A DNA stretch of 64,000 nt from Nitrosospira sp. Nsp14 (GTDB lineage Bacteria > Pseudomonadota > Gammaproteobacteria > Burkholderiales > Nitrosomonadaceae), in NCBI RefSeq assembly GCF_900113575.1, contig NZ_FOPV01000017.1:1-64000 (forward strand). Direction: 5' to 3'. A model generated the notes under the pieces. That model searched no databases and was not told the DNA's origin. It worked only from the letters and a program-made list of their open reading frames with translations. This document shows, one piece after another, positions 1 to 8,981 of this stretch (the stretch's first letter is position 1; each line of letters opens with the position of its first letter). A program made the translations under genes and the position numbers.

Positions 1-61
1 CGGGATCTCTTCATCGCTTCAAACTCCTTCAATAAGGGAGCCAGATGCGACTTTACTCTAA

Positions 62-2068
62 TTTAGAACTGCCCTAGTTTTTGGGGATGACGTCAGGACA
101 GTTTTCGATGCCGCCGGCTTACGTAGCCCAGAGAAACTAGAACGAGGAGTAGTTATTCGTGGGCGAGAGCAATACGGGAAAACATCGTTGCTTAAACAGT
201 TGTTTCGGAGCTATCACGAGCGTAGCTTCGTTCCAGTATTTCTTTCAGGGAAAGAACTTAACAAGAGTACGACTCGCGATATACAAAAAATCGTTGAAAA
301 GGCCGTATCTAAAGCTTATGGACAGCAGGCTATCCCACCTTTCTGGCAATCTGGGTGTGAGCGACGCGTTCTACTACTTGACGATCTTGATGATACTAAG
401 CTATCAGGTGAATATTTTTCCAAGGCCTTAACTCACCTTAATTCCATCTTTAGTTTAATGGTAATTACGTGCGGTGAATTCTTCGAATTTCGCGAGTACA
501 TATCACCTAATAGTTTCGGCATTTTAAATAAACTTGATCATTACACACTTCTCGAATTCGGTCACAGGCGCCGGTTCGAACTAATAAAACGATGGGCTAA
601 TTTAGGCGGGAACATACACCCCCCGGAAAAAACAATTGCATTAATTGATCAGATGGAAAAGCTGGTGACGTCTGTTATCGGCGCGGGAGTGGTGCCATCC
701 ACGCCATTTTTCATGCTGACATTGCTTCAAACTTTGGAAGCAGGTTCTCCAACCGATCTACAACACAGTGCCCTGGGGGACTACTATCGCTATCTCATTA
801 TTCATAGCTTAGAAGTTCAGCATGTTAGTCGCGAGGAGCACGCAGAGATTCTCAACTATTGCGCTCATTTGGGATGGTTTGTTTCCCAAACTCCGAGTCA
901 AAAAATCTCCACGACGGACTTTCAGCAGTTTCACCATCAGTTCACTGAGCGTCATGGCCTGTCGCTCGATTTTACTCACAGGAGCAGGCTCCTAGCGCAG
1001 GCTAAGCTCTTCGAGCAGTGCGACGACGGATTCGGCTTTGTCTTTCCCTACCTTTACTATTTTTTCCTAGGAAAATACCTCGCGGAACACCTCGACACCG
1101 AGGAGATAAACCAATTCATCCGCAAATGTTGTTTAAGTTTACACAACCCTGACTGCAGTAATACTGTTCTTTTTCTAGCTCATCATTCAAGAGATAAGCG
1201 AGTGTATGAAGGTATATTGTTTATCCTACAGACACATTTTGCCAAATGTTCACCCGTAAATCTTGATAATGATGTTGATGTTGTGAATGGATTGGTTAAA
1301 TCAACCCCCAATCTGATATATATACAAAGTGATCCTCTTGAAAATCGTACAGAAATAAGAAACCTTCAGGACAAAACGGAGGCGAAAAGACAAGAGTTGA
1401 TGCCCGACTCAGAGACTCTCCCACCGGAGTTCGTGGCACTCATTTCTCTATTAAAAACTATTGATATTCTGGGGCAGTTTTTAAAGAATCACTACGGGCA
1501 GCTAGAAGCTCAGGTAAAGGAACAGCTGATTAAAGAGTTATTTGACGGAGCGTTCCGGGGCTTACGTTACTTCTTGGAACTGCTCGTACAAGATTCCGAG
1601 TGGTTGATACAGAGCATCGAAAAGGTCATAGAAAAGCGTGGCTTAGAAGATGACCAATTGAAAAGAAACGCTAGAGCAAAAAAGGAGACGTTCGAGCTTC
1701 TCGGAATGATCGTGACAGCGTTCATCCGCCGATGTGGAATATCGGTAGCGTCACCCCATCTTGCCAGGATAATCGAACGCGTCATCGTCGGTAACCCAAC
1801 AACTATCTATCGATTAGTATTGTCGGCAATAGATTTGGAATATCAAGGTGGATTAAAGGATTTGAGTAAGTTGCGTGATCTTAACCAAGATATTAAAAAT
1901 AATTCGCTAGCGCAATGGATATTAAGACAACTTGTGTTAGCCCATATGCACTTATATTCGACGACCCATATTCAAAAGCAACGGGTGTGCGCAGAATTAA
2001 GCATCGATATACATAACCAACGACTTGTTGAACTTGAAACAAAAGACAGTAAACGAGTTGCCCATTAA
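62..2068 (+). CDS. STAND-type P-loop NTPase, 5' end missing or frameshifted
   Basis: The frame is open from 62 to the stop at 2068. It has no ATG, GTG or TTG before a TTG at 188, which lies inside the nucleotide-binding motif and cannot be the real start. A Walker A (GREQYGKTS) is at 161-187 and a Walker B-like strand (VLLLDDLDD) at about 373-399. The remainder is helical with no recognised domain. This matches signalling NTPases of the STAND class, which usually carry an N-terminal effector; here only about 33 residues precede the P-loop. Frame 1 is open from base 1 to a TAG at 64-66 and ends just where this frame opens, so a one-base frameshift, or truncation, may have separated effector and NTPase. 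Base composition is visibly AT-richer than the neighbours, suggesting transfer. An anti-phage role is inference only. Confidence 0.6.
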   Translation, partial: FRTALVFGDDVRTVFDAAGLRSPEKLERGVVIRGREQYGKTSLLKQLFRSYHERSFVPVFLSGKELNKSTTRDIQKIVEKAVSKAYGQQAIPPFWQSGCERRVLLLDDLDDTKLSGEYFSKALTHLNSIFSLMVITCGEFFEFREYISPNSFGILNKLDHYTLLEFGHRRRFELIKRWANLGGNIHPPEKTIALIDQMEKLVTSVIGAGVVPSTPFFMLTLLQTLEAGSPTDLQHSALGDYYRYLIIHSLEVQHVSREEHAEILNYCAHLGWFVSQTPSQKISTTDFQQFHHQFTERHGLSLDFTHRSRLLAQAKLFEQCDDGFGFVFPYLYYFFLGKYLAEHLDTEEINQFIRKCCLSLHNPDCSNTVLFLAHHSRDKRVYEGILFILQTHFAKCSPVNLDNDVDVVNGLVKSTPNLIYIQSDPLENRTEIRNLQDKTEAKRQELMPDSETLPPEFVALISLLKTIDILGQFLKNHYGQLEAQVKEQLIKELFDGAFRGLRYFLELLVQDSEWLIQSIEKVIEKRGLEDDQLKRNARAKKETFELLGMIVTAFIRRCGISVASPHLARIIERVIVGNPTTIYRLVLSAIDLEYQGGLKDLSKLRDLNQDIKNNSLAQWILRQLVLAHMHLYSTTHIQKQRVCAELSIDIHNQRLVELETKDSKRVAH

Positions 2069-2080
2069 TTTGGGAACGTT

Positions 2081-2224
2081 CTAAAGTGGAGCTAGTTGGG
2101 AATGAGACAGAATACGATATTCTTCCTTGTCCTCACACTCCACTCGGGAGAGCATTTCCCTAATGACAGCGACGCGTGCCAAGAGGTTCTCATCGATGCG
2201 CATGCACCTAGTAACCCTAAAGTT
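2081..2224 (-). pseudogene. Remnant of a second polyphosphate kinase 2 gene (3' end)
   Basis: The minus-strand reading contains ARVAVIREMLSRVECEDKEE, which aligns without gaps with the C-terminal ARVNLIKDMLSRLEYEGKEE of the intact PPK2 at 4186-5049. By eye 16 of 30 residues are identical over the aligned stretch. The similarity stops upstream, and no Walker motifs or plausible start occur in frame. It is therefore the eroded tail of a paralogous ppk2 in the same orientation about 2 kb from the intact copy. Confidence 0.6.
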
Positions 2225-3005
2225 GCTGCCATCATGAAAAATTCCCCTGTTTTCCCCTTGACTTGTCCATACTGATTCACGAGGCAAAGGCTCGCAATTG
2301 CTTTATCTGAGCCACAGGTTACCGACTCGTATATCTTGTCTAGAAACCGAGTGCTGGATTCAAACGAACCGTTCTGAGGTGCGACATATTGTCGCGCGGC
2401 AATATGCCGCATTCCCAATCCGATCCGCCACCTCTATACTTAAGCTGCTTGTTGTTGCTGATGAGCATGTAGTACATGATGTTTTTTTCAGTCTTTTCTC
2501 CCATAGGTTTTCATAACCTCCTCAGGTTCGTAACATTCTGCCGGATATTGCGAACCTCTTCTTTTCCCGTTGAATTTACCTGCCAGTTGACCAATTATTT
2601 TGGTAATGTGGCAAATCTCCGCAGTCAAAAGGAGCGAGCCGGCCGCGCTGGCCTGCACCGGTGTTTTACGGGAACGGGAAAATGCCTTTATAAAAAGAGC
2701 CTGGCGCTTCAGGGCAAGGGGCTTGAACCAGCGGCATCTTTCGCCTTTCCCTGAACCTATCTCACAGGCATAATGTCACACCGGTTGCAAACTGCAATAC
2801 GGATGCCCGCAAGCCAGCCAGCGTTAAAGCCAGCCAGCCCGCCAGCCGTCTCGCCATCCAAGCCCGTTTCTTCATAATTTGTTATTTCTAGCAATAACAG
2901 GGGGTGGAGAGGCAGAGAAAAAACTTTAAGTCTAATTTTTGTGTCGCAACAACTTCAAAATTTTCCAGTCTTAGTCGTCTGCTAAATCATGGTTAGGAGA
3001 TACTG
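2225..3005. other. Intergenic stretch without a supportable gene
   Basis: No reading frame here has coding character. It holds two adjacent perfect 6-bp hairpins at 2381-2410, a 12-bp direct repeat (AAGCCAGCCAGC at 2811-2822 and 2827-2838), and an AT-rich stretch from about 2875 that probably contains the promoter of the lipoprotein gene at 3006. Confidence 0.5.
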
Positions 3006-4064
3006 ATGAAACGCTCATCTATAGTTGCAGCCTGCTTCTTTTTACTGCCCCTATTGAGCGCTTGCGCCGGTAAATCTTTTCTCGCAAAGCCCGGGTCCGT
3101 ACCGGATTCCGTGGCGGCTTCCGACGACTACTCGACTGTTGAACGACCCGTTGCTGGGTGCGCAGCCGGTGAGAATGCTTTCGAGTGCGATCGGCGTGCC
3201 ATTCTTGCAATGCTGGGCAATTACCAGGTGAAATTTAATTTCGACGAAACCGTTGTGCTAAAGCCCGGTTACACGCGTAAGGCTCCTAAACGCAGCGCGG
3301 CGTTCGAGCACGTATTGCTGGTCGAAGATACGGGTAAACGGATCTCGCTGCAGCACATCCTTGTAATGGGCGGCGGGACCATCACCAAGCATTGGCGCCA
3401 GGATTGGGTTTACGAATCACCCAGACACTGGGCTTATGTAGGCAACCAGCGAGTCGAGCAACGGGAACGGGAAGCAGCCACAATCCCGGGCACATGGACG
3501 CAATTGGTATACGAGGTAAACGATGCACCACGCTATTCGGGCAGCGGAAAATGGAACCATAGATATGGGGTTTCAACCTGGACCTCGGACCGCTCCTGGC
3601 GCCCCTTGCCCCGGCGCGAATATACCAAGCGGGACGACTACCAGCTCATCAATGGGGAGAACCGGCATACCATCACCCCACAGGGTTGGGCGCATGAGCA
3701 GGACAACACCAAGGTAATACGCGCAGAAAATGGTAAAGACGAGCTACTCGTACGGGAATTCGGTTTCAATGAGTACCGTCGCATTGGCGGTTACGACTTT
3801 AAACCCGCCTCGGACTATTGGAAATCAACTAGCGGTTTCTGGGCAGATATCCGCCACCGCTGGGAAAGAGCACTGGCCAAAGACGGGTCGGTGACGCTCT
3901 CCTTGCGCACGGGCGATGAAGACTTTAACAAAGCAATACTTGAAACCGCAGACGCCTATGCCAAGGACCCACGGCTGGATCAATACCGAACCAAGGTTGA
4001 TGAGCTTTTTCACAAATACGTAAACGTGAACCTCCACCCTCTCGCTTCGGCGACAAAACAGTAA
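3006..4064 (+). CDS. DUF6607-like lipoprotein
   Basis: A 352-residue exported protein. Its N-terminus (MKRSSIVAACFFLLPLLSAC) is a lipoprotein signal with the lipobox LSAC, so the mature protein should start at Cys20 and be membrane anchored. The body contains LQHILVMGGG and KHWRQDWVYE, which I associate with the uncharacterised DUF6607 family; this family name is from memory. Many Trp, Tyr and Arg residues suggest a beta-rich fold. An AGGAGA ribosome-binding site lies a few bases before the ATG. It converges with ppk2. No enzymatic function is known. Confidence 0.7.
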   Translation: MKRSSIVAACFFLLPLLSACAGKSFLAKPGSVPDSVAASDDYSTVERPVAGCAAGENAFECDRRAILAMLGNYQVKFNFDETVVLKPGYTRKAPKRSAAFEHVLLVEDTGKRISLQHILVMGGGTITKHWRQDWVYESPRHWAYVGNQRVEQREREAATIPGTWTQLVYEVNDAPRYSGSGKWNHRYGVSTWTSDRSWRPLPRREYTKRDDYQLINGENRHTITPQGWAHEQDNTKVIRAENGKDELLVREFGFNEYRRIGGYDFKPASDYWKSTSGFWADIRHRWERALAKDGSVTLSLRTGDEDFNKAILETADAYAKDPRLDQYRTKVDELFHKYVNVNLHPLASATKQ

Positions 4065-4185
4065 GGTATATCCACTCCCCTAAAAGCTTGGATTGGGCCG
4101 ACATGTCGGGTCACTATCGCTGAGCCAGTCGTCTCGGTTGCCTGACATCAAGGCAGGCGCGGCTGAGCCGGGTGTACTTTCGCGC

Positions 4186-5049
4186 TTATCTTGCGAGCAG
4201 ACCTTCCTCGATAAAGGAGGCTTCGAACGTCGCCACGATTTGTGGGTCGGGCAGAATCAGACGCTCTTCCTTGCCCTCATACTCCAGGCGGCTGAGCATA
4301 TCCTTGATGAGATTGACCCGCGCCGATGGCTTATCGCTCGCATGGACGATAATCCATGGGGTGATAAGGTTGTGGGTGTGGACCAGCATTTTGTCGCGCG
4401 CCAGTGAGTATTCATCCCATTTCTTCAATGCGTACTGGTCAAGCGCGCTGATTTTCCACTGCGCAAGCGGGTCCTTTTTGCGATCTTCAAGGCGTTTTTC
4501 CTGCTCGGCCTTGCTGATGTCCAGGTAATATTTGAAGAGCTTGAGGCCCGAGCGGATCAGCATGTGCTCGAACTCCAGGACGGAATTCATGAACTCATCA
4601 TACTCATGGTCGGTACAGAAGCCCATCACACGTTCGACGCCGGCCCGGTTGTACCAACTGCGATTAAACAGCACCAGTTCCTGCGCCGCAGGCAAATACT
4701 GCACATAGCGCTGGAAATACCATGAACTGCGGTCCCGGTCGGAAGGCTTGCCCAGCGCCACCACACGCGTTTCGCGCGGGCTCAGATGCTCGGTGATGCG
4801 CTTGATCGTCCCGTCCTTGCCAGCGGCATCCCGGCCTTCGAAGATGACCACGATCCGGTCATCGCTCTTGATCAGATGCCGCTGTAGTTTCACCAGTTCG
4901 ATCTGCAGCCTGTATAGCGTTTCTTCATATTCTTTCTTCGACATTTCAATGGTTGGCTTGCTTAAGGCAAGCTTGCCGTTTCCAAGCTTGCCTGCCTTGC
5001 CGTTTTCTTTCTTGGTTCCGTTTTCTTTCTTGTCGCCTTTTTTACCCAT
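4186..5049 (-). CDS. ppk2: Polyphosphate kinase 2 family protein
   Basis: PPK2 enzymes transfer phosphate between polyphosphate and nucleotides. Walker A is GRDAAGKDG (about residues 72-80). It is followed by LSPRETRVVALGKPSDRDR, the Walker B region LVLFNRSWYNRAGVE and the lid region RLEDRKKDPLAQWK, all standard for class I PPK2. The frame opens at 5136, but I place the start at 5049: GGAAGG precedes that ATG and the upstream part has no family similarity. The first 26 residues are a Lys/Gly/Asn-rich, internally repeated tail (KKENG twice), probably disordered. The length of 287 residues is normal. The remnant of a paralogue lies at 2081-2224. Confidence 0.93.
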   Translation of the reverse strand: MGKKGDKKENGTKKENGKAGKLGNGKLALSKPTIEMSKKEYEETLYRLQIELVKLQRHLIKSDDRIVVIFEGRDAAGKDGTIKRITEHLSPRETRVVALGKPSDRDRSSWYFQRYVQYLPAAQELVLFNRSWYNRAGVERVMGFCTDHEYDEFMNSVLEFEHMLIRSGLKLFKYYLDISKAEQEKRLEDRKKDPLAQWKISALDQYALKKWDEYSLARDKMLVHTHNLITPWIIVHASDKPSARVNLIKDMLSRLEYEGKEERLILPDPQIVATFEASFIEEGLLAR

Positions 5050-5465
5050 GACTGTGACCTTCCGGTAATGATTCAATGCGCGATGGAGCGTGCAGCAACG
5101 GTTTAACGCAATCCGATCAAACCAGATGCAACCCATCCATCATATATCCCGTCGCACACAGCGGGGCTCTGCTATTCGCGTGCCCAGCCTGGCTGGTACC
5201 CGACCTGAACGGCAAATATGCGTAGCAAGTGATGACGCCCCTTTCCGTATTGCATTCCTCTCGGGTTCATCTATACCTAGTCTATGCGCTGCGTGCGCTG
5301 CGCTAAAACGCAAACTTGTAATCCAAGGGAAAACCGATTGTATCAATCTCGTCCGCCGGCCCCATGTTGTCTACCGAACAAAACCGCCTGAAATGAGACG
5401 TGAGCCAATAGGCAAATCCTCGCACCGTTCCACCTAAAGTAGGAATAGATATCAGGAGAAGGCCC
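5050..5465. other. Divergent intergenic region between ppk2 and the 829-residue gene
   Basis: About 415 bases between two divergently transcribed genes. It should contain both promoters, but I see no sequence close enough to a consensus to call. AGGAGAAGG immediately before the ATG at 5466 is a strong ribosome-binding site for the downstream gene. Confidence 0.4.
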
Positions 5466-7955
5466 ATGACAACCGAACTGAAGCGTTTTACCGAGGCGTA
5501 CGCAACCATGACAGTGGCTGCATATGAACCCCTCATTTTGCGCTGGATTTCACTTATCGGCATCCGGTTTATCTCGAACGCGGTGGCCTATCGCTTGCCA
5601 AAAGCCGCGGCGATCAAGTTTGACGGAAAAACGCCGGCTGCGCTCGCGCTCAGCAAAACGCTCCGCAAGCCGCTGCCCACCCAGATTGATTTCGAGTTCA
5701 GGGGACAGGAAATGCGGGTGCCAATCGATATCCACGGCCGCGCGATCCCGCCCGAGGCGATACAGAAGGTCGAGGTGCCAAATTTCCCCAACGCAGTGGC
5801 AATCGGCAAGGATGTCTACCTGAACGGGTTTTCAATTACCGATCCCGCGCACTTGACAGGAGAGCAGGGCCCAAACGTTGGCGAGGCCGGCGCTGCCGGC
5901 ATGGTGGGTGCGGCTGGAACAGCAGCACCCGCTGCGTCGGCAAGGCGCTTCAATTCCTTCACCCAAGGGCTCAAAACCATTCCGATGGCTGTTTCCAACC
6001 GCCTCGGCGCGCGCCAGCCGGATTTCGACTTCATGGGCACGCGCGACGGAATCCAGGACAACCTGATGAAAGCGGCGCAGGAATGGGTCGCGCAGCCCGA
6101 CAAAGACCTGATGCAACTGATGCTGGCCAACACCAATTTCAGGGGCACGATTCTCCCGCATATGTGGCCGGGCGCAATCAGCATACACGAGGCTCTGTCC
6201 CCCATCGGCATAGCCCATTATTTCCGCCAGCTCTATTTCAATAAGGAGGAGGGCGTCGGCCCCATCGAGGAGGCATTCACCGTTGCTCCGCTGGAGACCC
6301 TGGAGGTTATCTATCAGACAGTGCGTAAGCAGATCCATGAGGAAATTCTCGAACAGGGACTTGAAGTCGTAAGCGAGCAGGCGGTCGAGGAAAAAAACCT
6401 GGATGAAGTGTCCGACAAGGTGTCGTCCATGGTTCAGCAGGACGTCTCTGCGTCGATGTCCGCCAACGCATCGGGTGGAGTGGGTGTCTGGCAGGTGGGC
6501 GCTTCCGCCTCGGCGAGTTTTGGCGTCAGTTCGCAGCGCAGCCGCGAATATTCTACCCGGCGGCTGAAGGAAGTAACCAAACGGGCCTCGGAGCGCATCA
6601 CCAAGAGTTTCAGCATCAAGACGCGCGACACTACGGAAGTGACGGAAACTACCACGACGAGGCGTGTGATCCGTAACGAAAGTCCCCAGCCGGTCAGTTA
6701 CGGCCTGCGGCGGGTGCTCCGCCGGGTAGCGGTCAAGGTGCAGGACCTGGGGCCTCGGCTGGTATGGCAGTTGTATTTGCGTAACCCTGGCACCGGCTTG
6801 GCCCGTAGCCGTTTCGTCCACTTCCGGGAGACGGGCCCAATCACCGTGCCTGAAATACCGCCAGGCGTCCCGCCCCGGCCCAGCGGCGGGGTCGAGTCCG
6901 AGTCGACCTCCACCAGCATTCTGTACGATTCCGGACGCAAGATGTATTACGTCACCATAGTGGTCAAGCCGGGCGATGACCGGGACGTGGCCGGCGTGCG
7001 CATCGATAACATCACCGATCTGGAAGGAGGGGGCAAGGACGACCTTTCTCCTGCGCCGCACAACGAATTCGACCTGGGATCAACATGGGATCCCGGCACA
7101 CGCACCTATACCGCCAAGCTTGGCGTCCTGCCCGGCGACAGCGCCCCCGTGCAGGTGAATTACAGCTATGTCTGGAAACCTTCGGAAAGCGTGATGGCGG
7201 CATGGGAAGCCCAGCGTCAGGCCGCGGTTGCGAAGATTACCGAAGAGGCGCTACAGAAGCAGTTTGAGCAAAACAAGGCCCTGATCACCGAGAAGAGCAA
7301 GATCAAGAGCCGCCCCGCCAACGACCTGCGGCGCGAGGAGCGCTACGAAGTCATGAATCGGATGGTGAGCTACCTGTTCGGCCGCGGCGACGACCCCAGC
7401 GACCCGACACCGCTGGAAATCGAGTATTTCCACCGTTATTTCGATATCGATGGCATCTTCACCTATACCCATCCTTCGTGGTGGAAACCTCGCTTTGCCT
7501 CCAAGACCGTCGGGCTCGAACGCGAAGCCTATGAAATAACCGCTGAAAGCGACCCTGCGCCCCTCGGCAGTTCGCTCGGCTGGCTCATCCAGCTGGATGG
7601 CGACCGTCGCCGCAATGAATTTCTCAACAGCCCCTGGGCGCGCATCTGCATCCCCATGCGCCGGGGCCGCGAGCGCGAGGCGATCCAGTGGCTGGCCAAG
7701 CATATGGAAGGTGAGGTGGGCTACGATGTAAACTCCGGTCCGCTTGCCGGGCTACTCACCGAAATCGACCAGTACCGCGGCCGCGAGGACAAGCTTGGCA
7801 TGAATGGGGCCGACTGGGTGACGGTGGAGTCGACCCCCGGCGCCCCGGCTGATCCGGCGAAGCCGGAGGGGGTATATCCGGTGGTGGACGAATTTGACGT
7901 CACGGTACCCACGGACGGATTTGTGTACGATGAGCTGAAAGTCATCATTCCTTAG
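5466..7955 (+). CDS. Large uncharacterised protein, first gene of a three-gene cassette
   Basis: An 829-residue protein I do not recognise. There is no signal peptide. Residues about 140-165 are an Ala/Gly-rich linker. Residues about 270-320 are charged and helical. Residues about 326-352 are a striking Ser/Ala/Gly-rich run alternating with hydrophobic residues (DVSASMSANASGG and GASASASFGVSS). A long basic, Thr-rich stretch follows (TTEVTETTTTRRV). The middle has Pro-rich and beta-like segments, and the C-terminus is globular. The alternating pattern could form amphipathic beta-hairpins; that is speculation. It is followed 53 bases later by the caspase-like gene and then the helical gene, all co-directional, suggesting one operon. 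Confidence 0.85.
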   Translation: MTTELKRFTEAYATMTVAAYEPLILRWISLIGIRFISNAVAYRLPKAAAIKFDGKTPAALALSKTLRKPLPTQIDFEFRGQEMRVPIDIHGRAIPPEAIQKVEVPNFPNAVAIGKDVYLNGFSITDPAHLTGEQGPNVGEAGAAGMVGAAGTAAPAASARRFNSFTQGLKTIPMAVSNRLGARQPDFDFMGTRDGIQDNLMKAAQEWVAQPDKDLMQLMLANTNFRGTILPHMWPGAISIHEALSPIGIAHYFRQLYFNKEEGVGPIEEAFTVAPLETLEVIYQTVRKQIHEEILEQGLEVVSEQAVEEKNLDEVSDKVSSMVQQDVSASMSANASGGVGVWQVGASASASFGVSSQRSREYSTRRLKEVTKRASERITKSFSIKTRDTTEVTETTTTRRVIRNESPQPVSYGLRRVLRRVAVKVQDLGPRLVWQLYLRNPGTGLARSRFVHFRETGPITVPEIPPGVPPRPSGGVESESTSTSILYDSGRKMYYVTIVVKPGDDRDVAGVRIDNITDLEGGGKDDLSPAPHNEFDLGSTWDPGTRTYTAKLGVLPGDSAPVQVNYSYVWKPSESVMAAWEAQRQAAVAKITEEALQKQFEQNKALITEKSKIKSRPANDLRREERYEVMNRMVSYLFGRGDDPSDPTPLEIEYFHRYFDIDGIFTYTHPSWWKPRFASKTVGLEREAYEITAESDPAPLGSSLGWLIQLDGDRRRNEFLNSPWARICIPMRRGREREAIQWLAKHMEGEVGYDVNSGPLAGLLTEIDQYRGREDKLGMNGADWVTVESTPGAPADPAKPEGVYPVVDEFDVTVPTDGFVYDELKVIIP

Positions 7956-8008
7956 CCTGTGGCTGAACACGGTCTTGTACTGGGCAGTGATATAGATGAG
8001 TTAGAGCC

Positions 8009-8974
8009 ATGGCACAGAAGATCGTCATTGCGGAGGGTATCGAGATCCGGGACGTAGGGCAGGGGGTAGCGTTGCTCAAATTTCTTAAGGACAACTGCGA
8101 TCCAAAGAAAGGCGCGGTATCGGTATGGACGTATCCGAAAGGCGCGAGCGCGAAAAGCATTACGCACGAGGTGGAAGTGGTGTACACCAAGGCGGAATTC
8201 GCCAAGGCGCTGGATACCGCGGATATTTTCGTGGTTTACGAGGGCCACTCCCGCTATGGGCAAGGCCCGGCCTTCGGGCCTGCCGGAACGCCCACGGTGC
8301 CGGATGCAAAGACATTCCCCGTCAATCCATGGGGCGTCCACTTCCGCATGGGCTACGATGCGACCGATACCGAATGCATCGACGATCTTGTGCACCACTC
8401 GGTGACGCCCGTGGAGTACGACCTCACCACGTCCCCCGCAACCGCGTTTCTTCCCGCAGCGCTGGTCAGGGCGGCGGCCACCGCGAAAGCCCAGCAGAAG
8501 GCCATCAAAGCGAAGAAGATCGCGGCAGTAGCGGCCTGTTCCACCGCCGGCGCCTGGCGGCTGTTTAATACCTGTTATGCCAAACTCTCCACCACTACGA
8601 CCGCGCGCGGCGACACGCCGCTCAAGGACCGGAATTTCTACAACATCCTCCCGCGCAAGCCCCCCGAGTTCGAAACCTCCGTGCAGGTCGGCTCCGTCGA
8701 TCTCGACAAGTCAACGCTCGCATGCAAATTGCTGTTCATGGCTTCCTGCTCCAGCCATGTGCACTTCTTCAAGCCGTTGGACAATCGGCGCAAGGCTGCG
8801 AAGTCCAAGTGCAAATTCCTGATGACCGGCCTCATCTGTGCTACCACCCATGCCACCCGGTTTCTGGAACAGGTGCTGGTCAAGGGGCACGACCCTGTTA
8901 GCAAAAGCGGATCAAAAGCGGTGGTGAAAGCGTTGAATGGCGTAAGCGCCTCCGGCATCGTGAACATTTATTGA
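8009..8974 (+). CDS. Putative caspase-like (CHAT/caspase-fold) protein
   Basis: A 321-residue protein. A hydrophobic strand ending in a His (DIFVVYEGHS, His80) and a later strand ending in Cys (LLFMASCSSH, Cys247) resemble the catalytic His and Cys elements of caspase/CHAT-fold peptidases. A second candidate Cys lies in IAAVAACSTAG (Cys177). The His-Cys spacing is longer than usual, so an inserted region or a different fold is possible. It sits between the 829-residue gene and the helical gene, 7 bases before the latter. A peptidase acting on one of its neighbours would fit the arrangement, but nothing in the sequence proves it. Confidence 0.6.
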   Translation: MAQKIVIAEGIEIRDVGQGVALLKFLKDNCDPKKGAVSVWTYPKGASAKSITHEVEVVYTKAEFAKALDTADIFVVYEGHSRYGQGPAFGPAGTPTVPDAKTFPVNPWGVHFRMGYDATDTECIDDLVHHSVTPVEYDLTTSPATAFLPAALVRAAATAKAQQKAIKAKKIAAVAACSTAGAWRLFNTCYAKLSTTTTARGDTPLKDRNFYNILPRKPPEFETSVQVGSVDLDKSTLACKLLFMASCSSHVHFFKPLDNRRKAAKSKCKFLMTGLICATTHATRFLEQVLVKGHDPVSKSGSKAVVKALNGVSASGIVNIY

Positions 8975-8981
8975 GGTAGAA

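Noticed and set aside
4098-4109. Palindrome CCGACATGTCGG between the lipoprotein and ppk2 genes
   Set aside because: Isolated 12-base palindrome between convergent genes with no T run; too weak to call a terminator or operator.
5832-7061. A 409-codon minus-strand frame inside the 829-residue gene
   Set aside because: It runs antisense to a gene with a strong ribosome-binding site and co-directional partners, and its Arg/His-rich composition is that of a GC-bias shadow.
5466-8974. Bacterial gasdermin plus protease pair
   Set aside because: The 829-residue protein is far too large and shows no gasdermin features; only the idea of a protease with a possible membrane-active partner is retained as a hypothesis.
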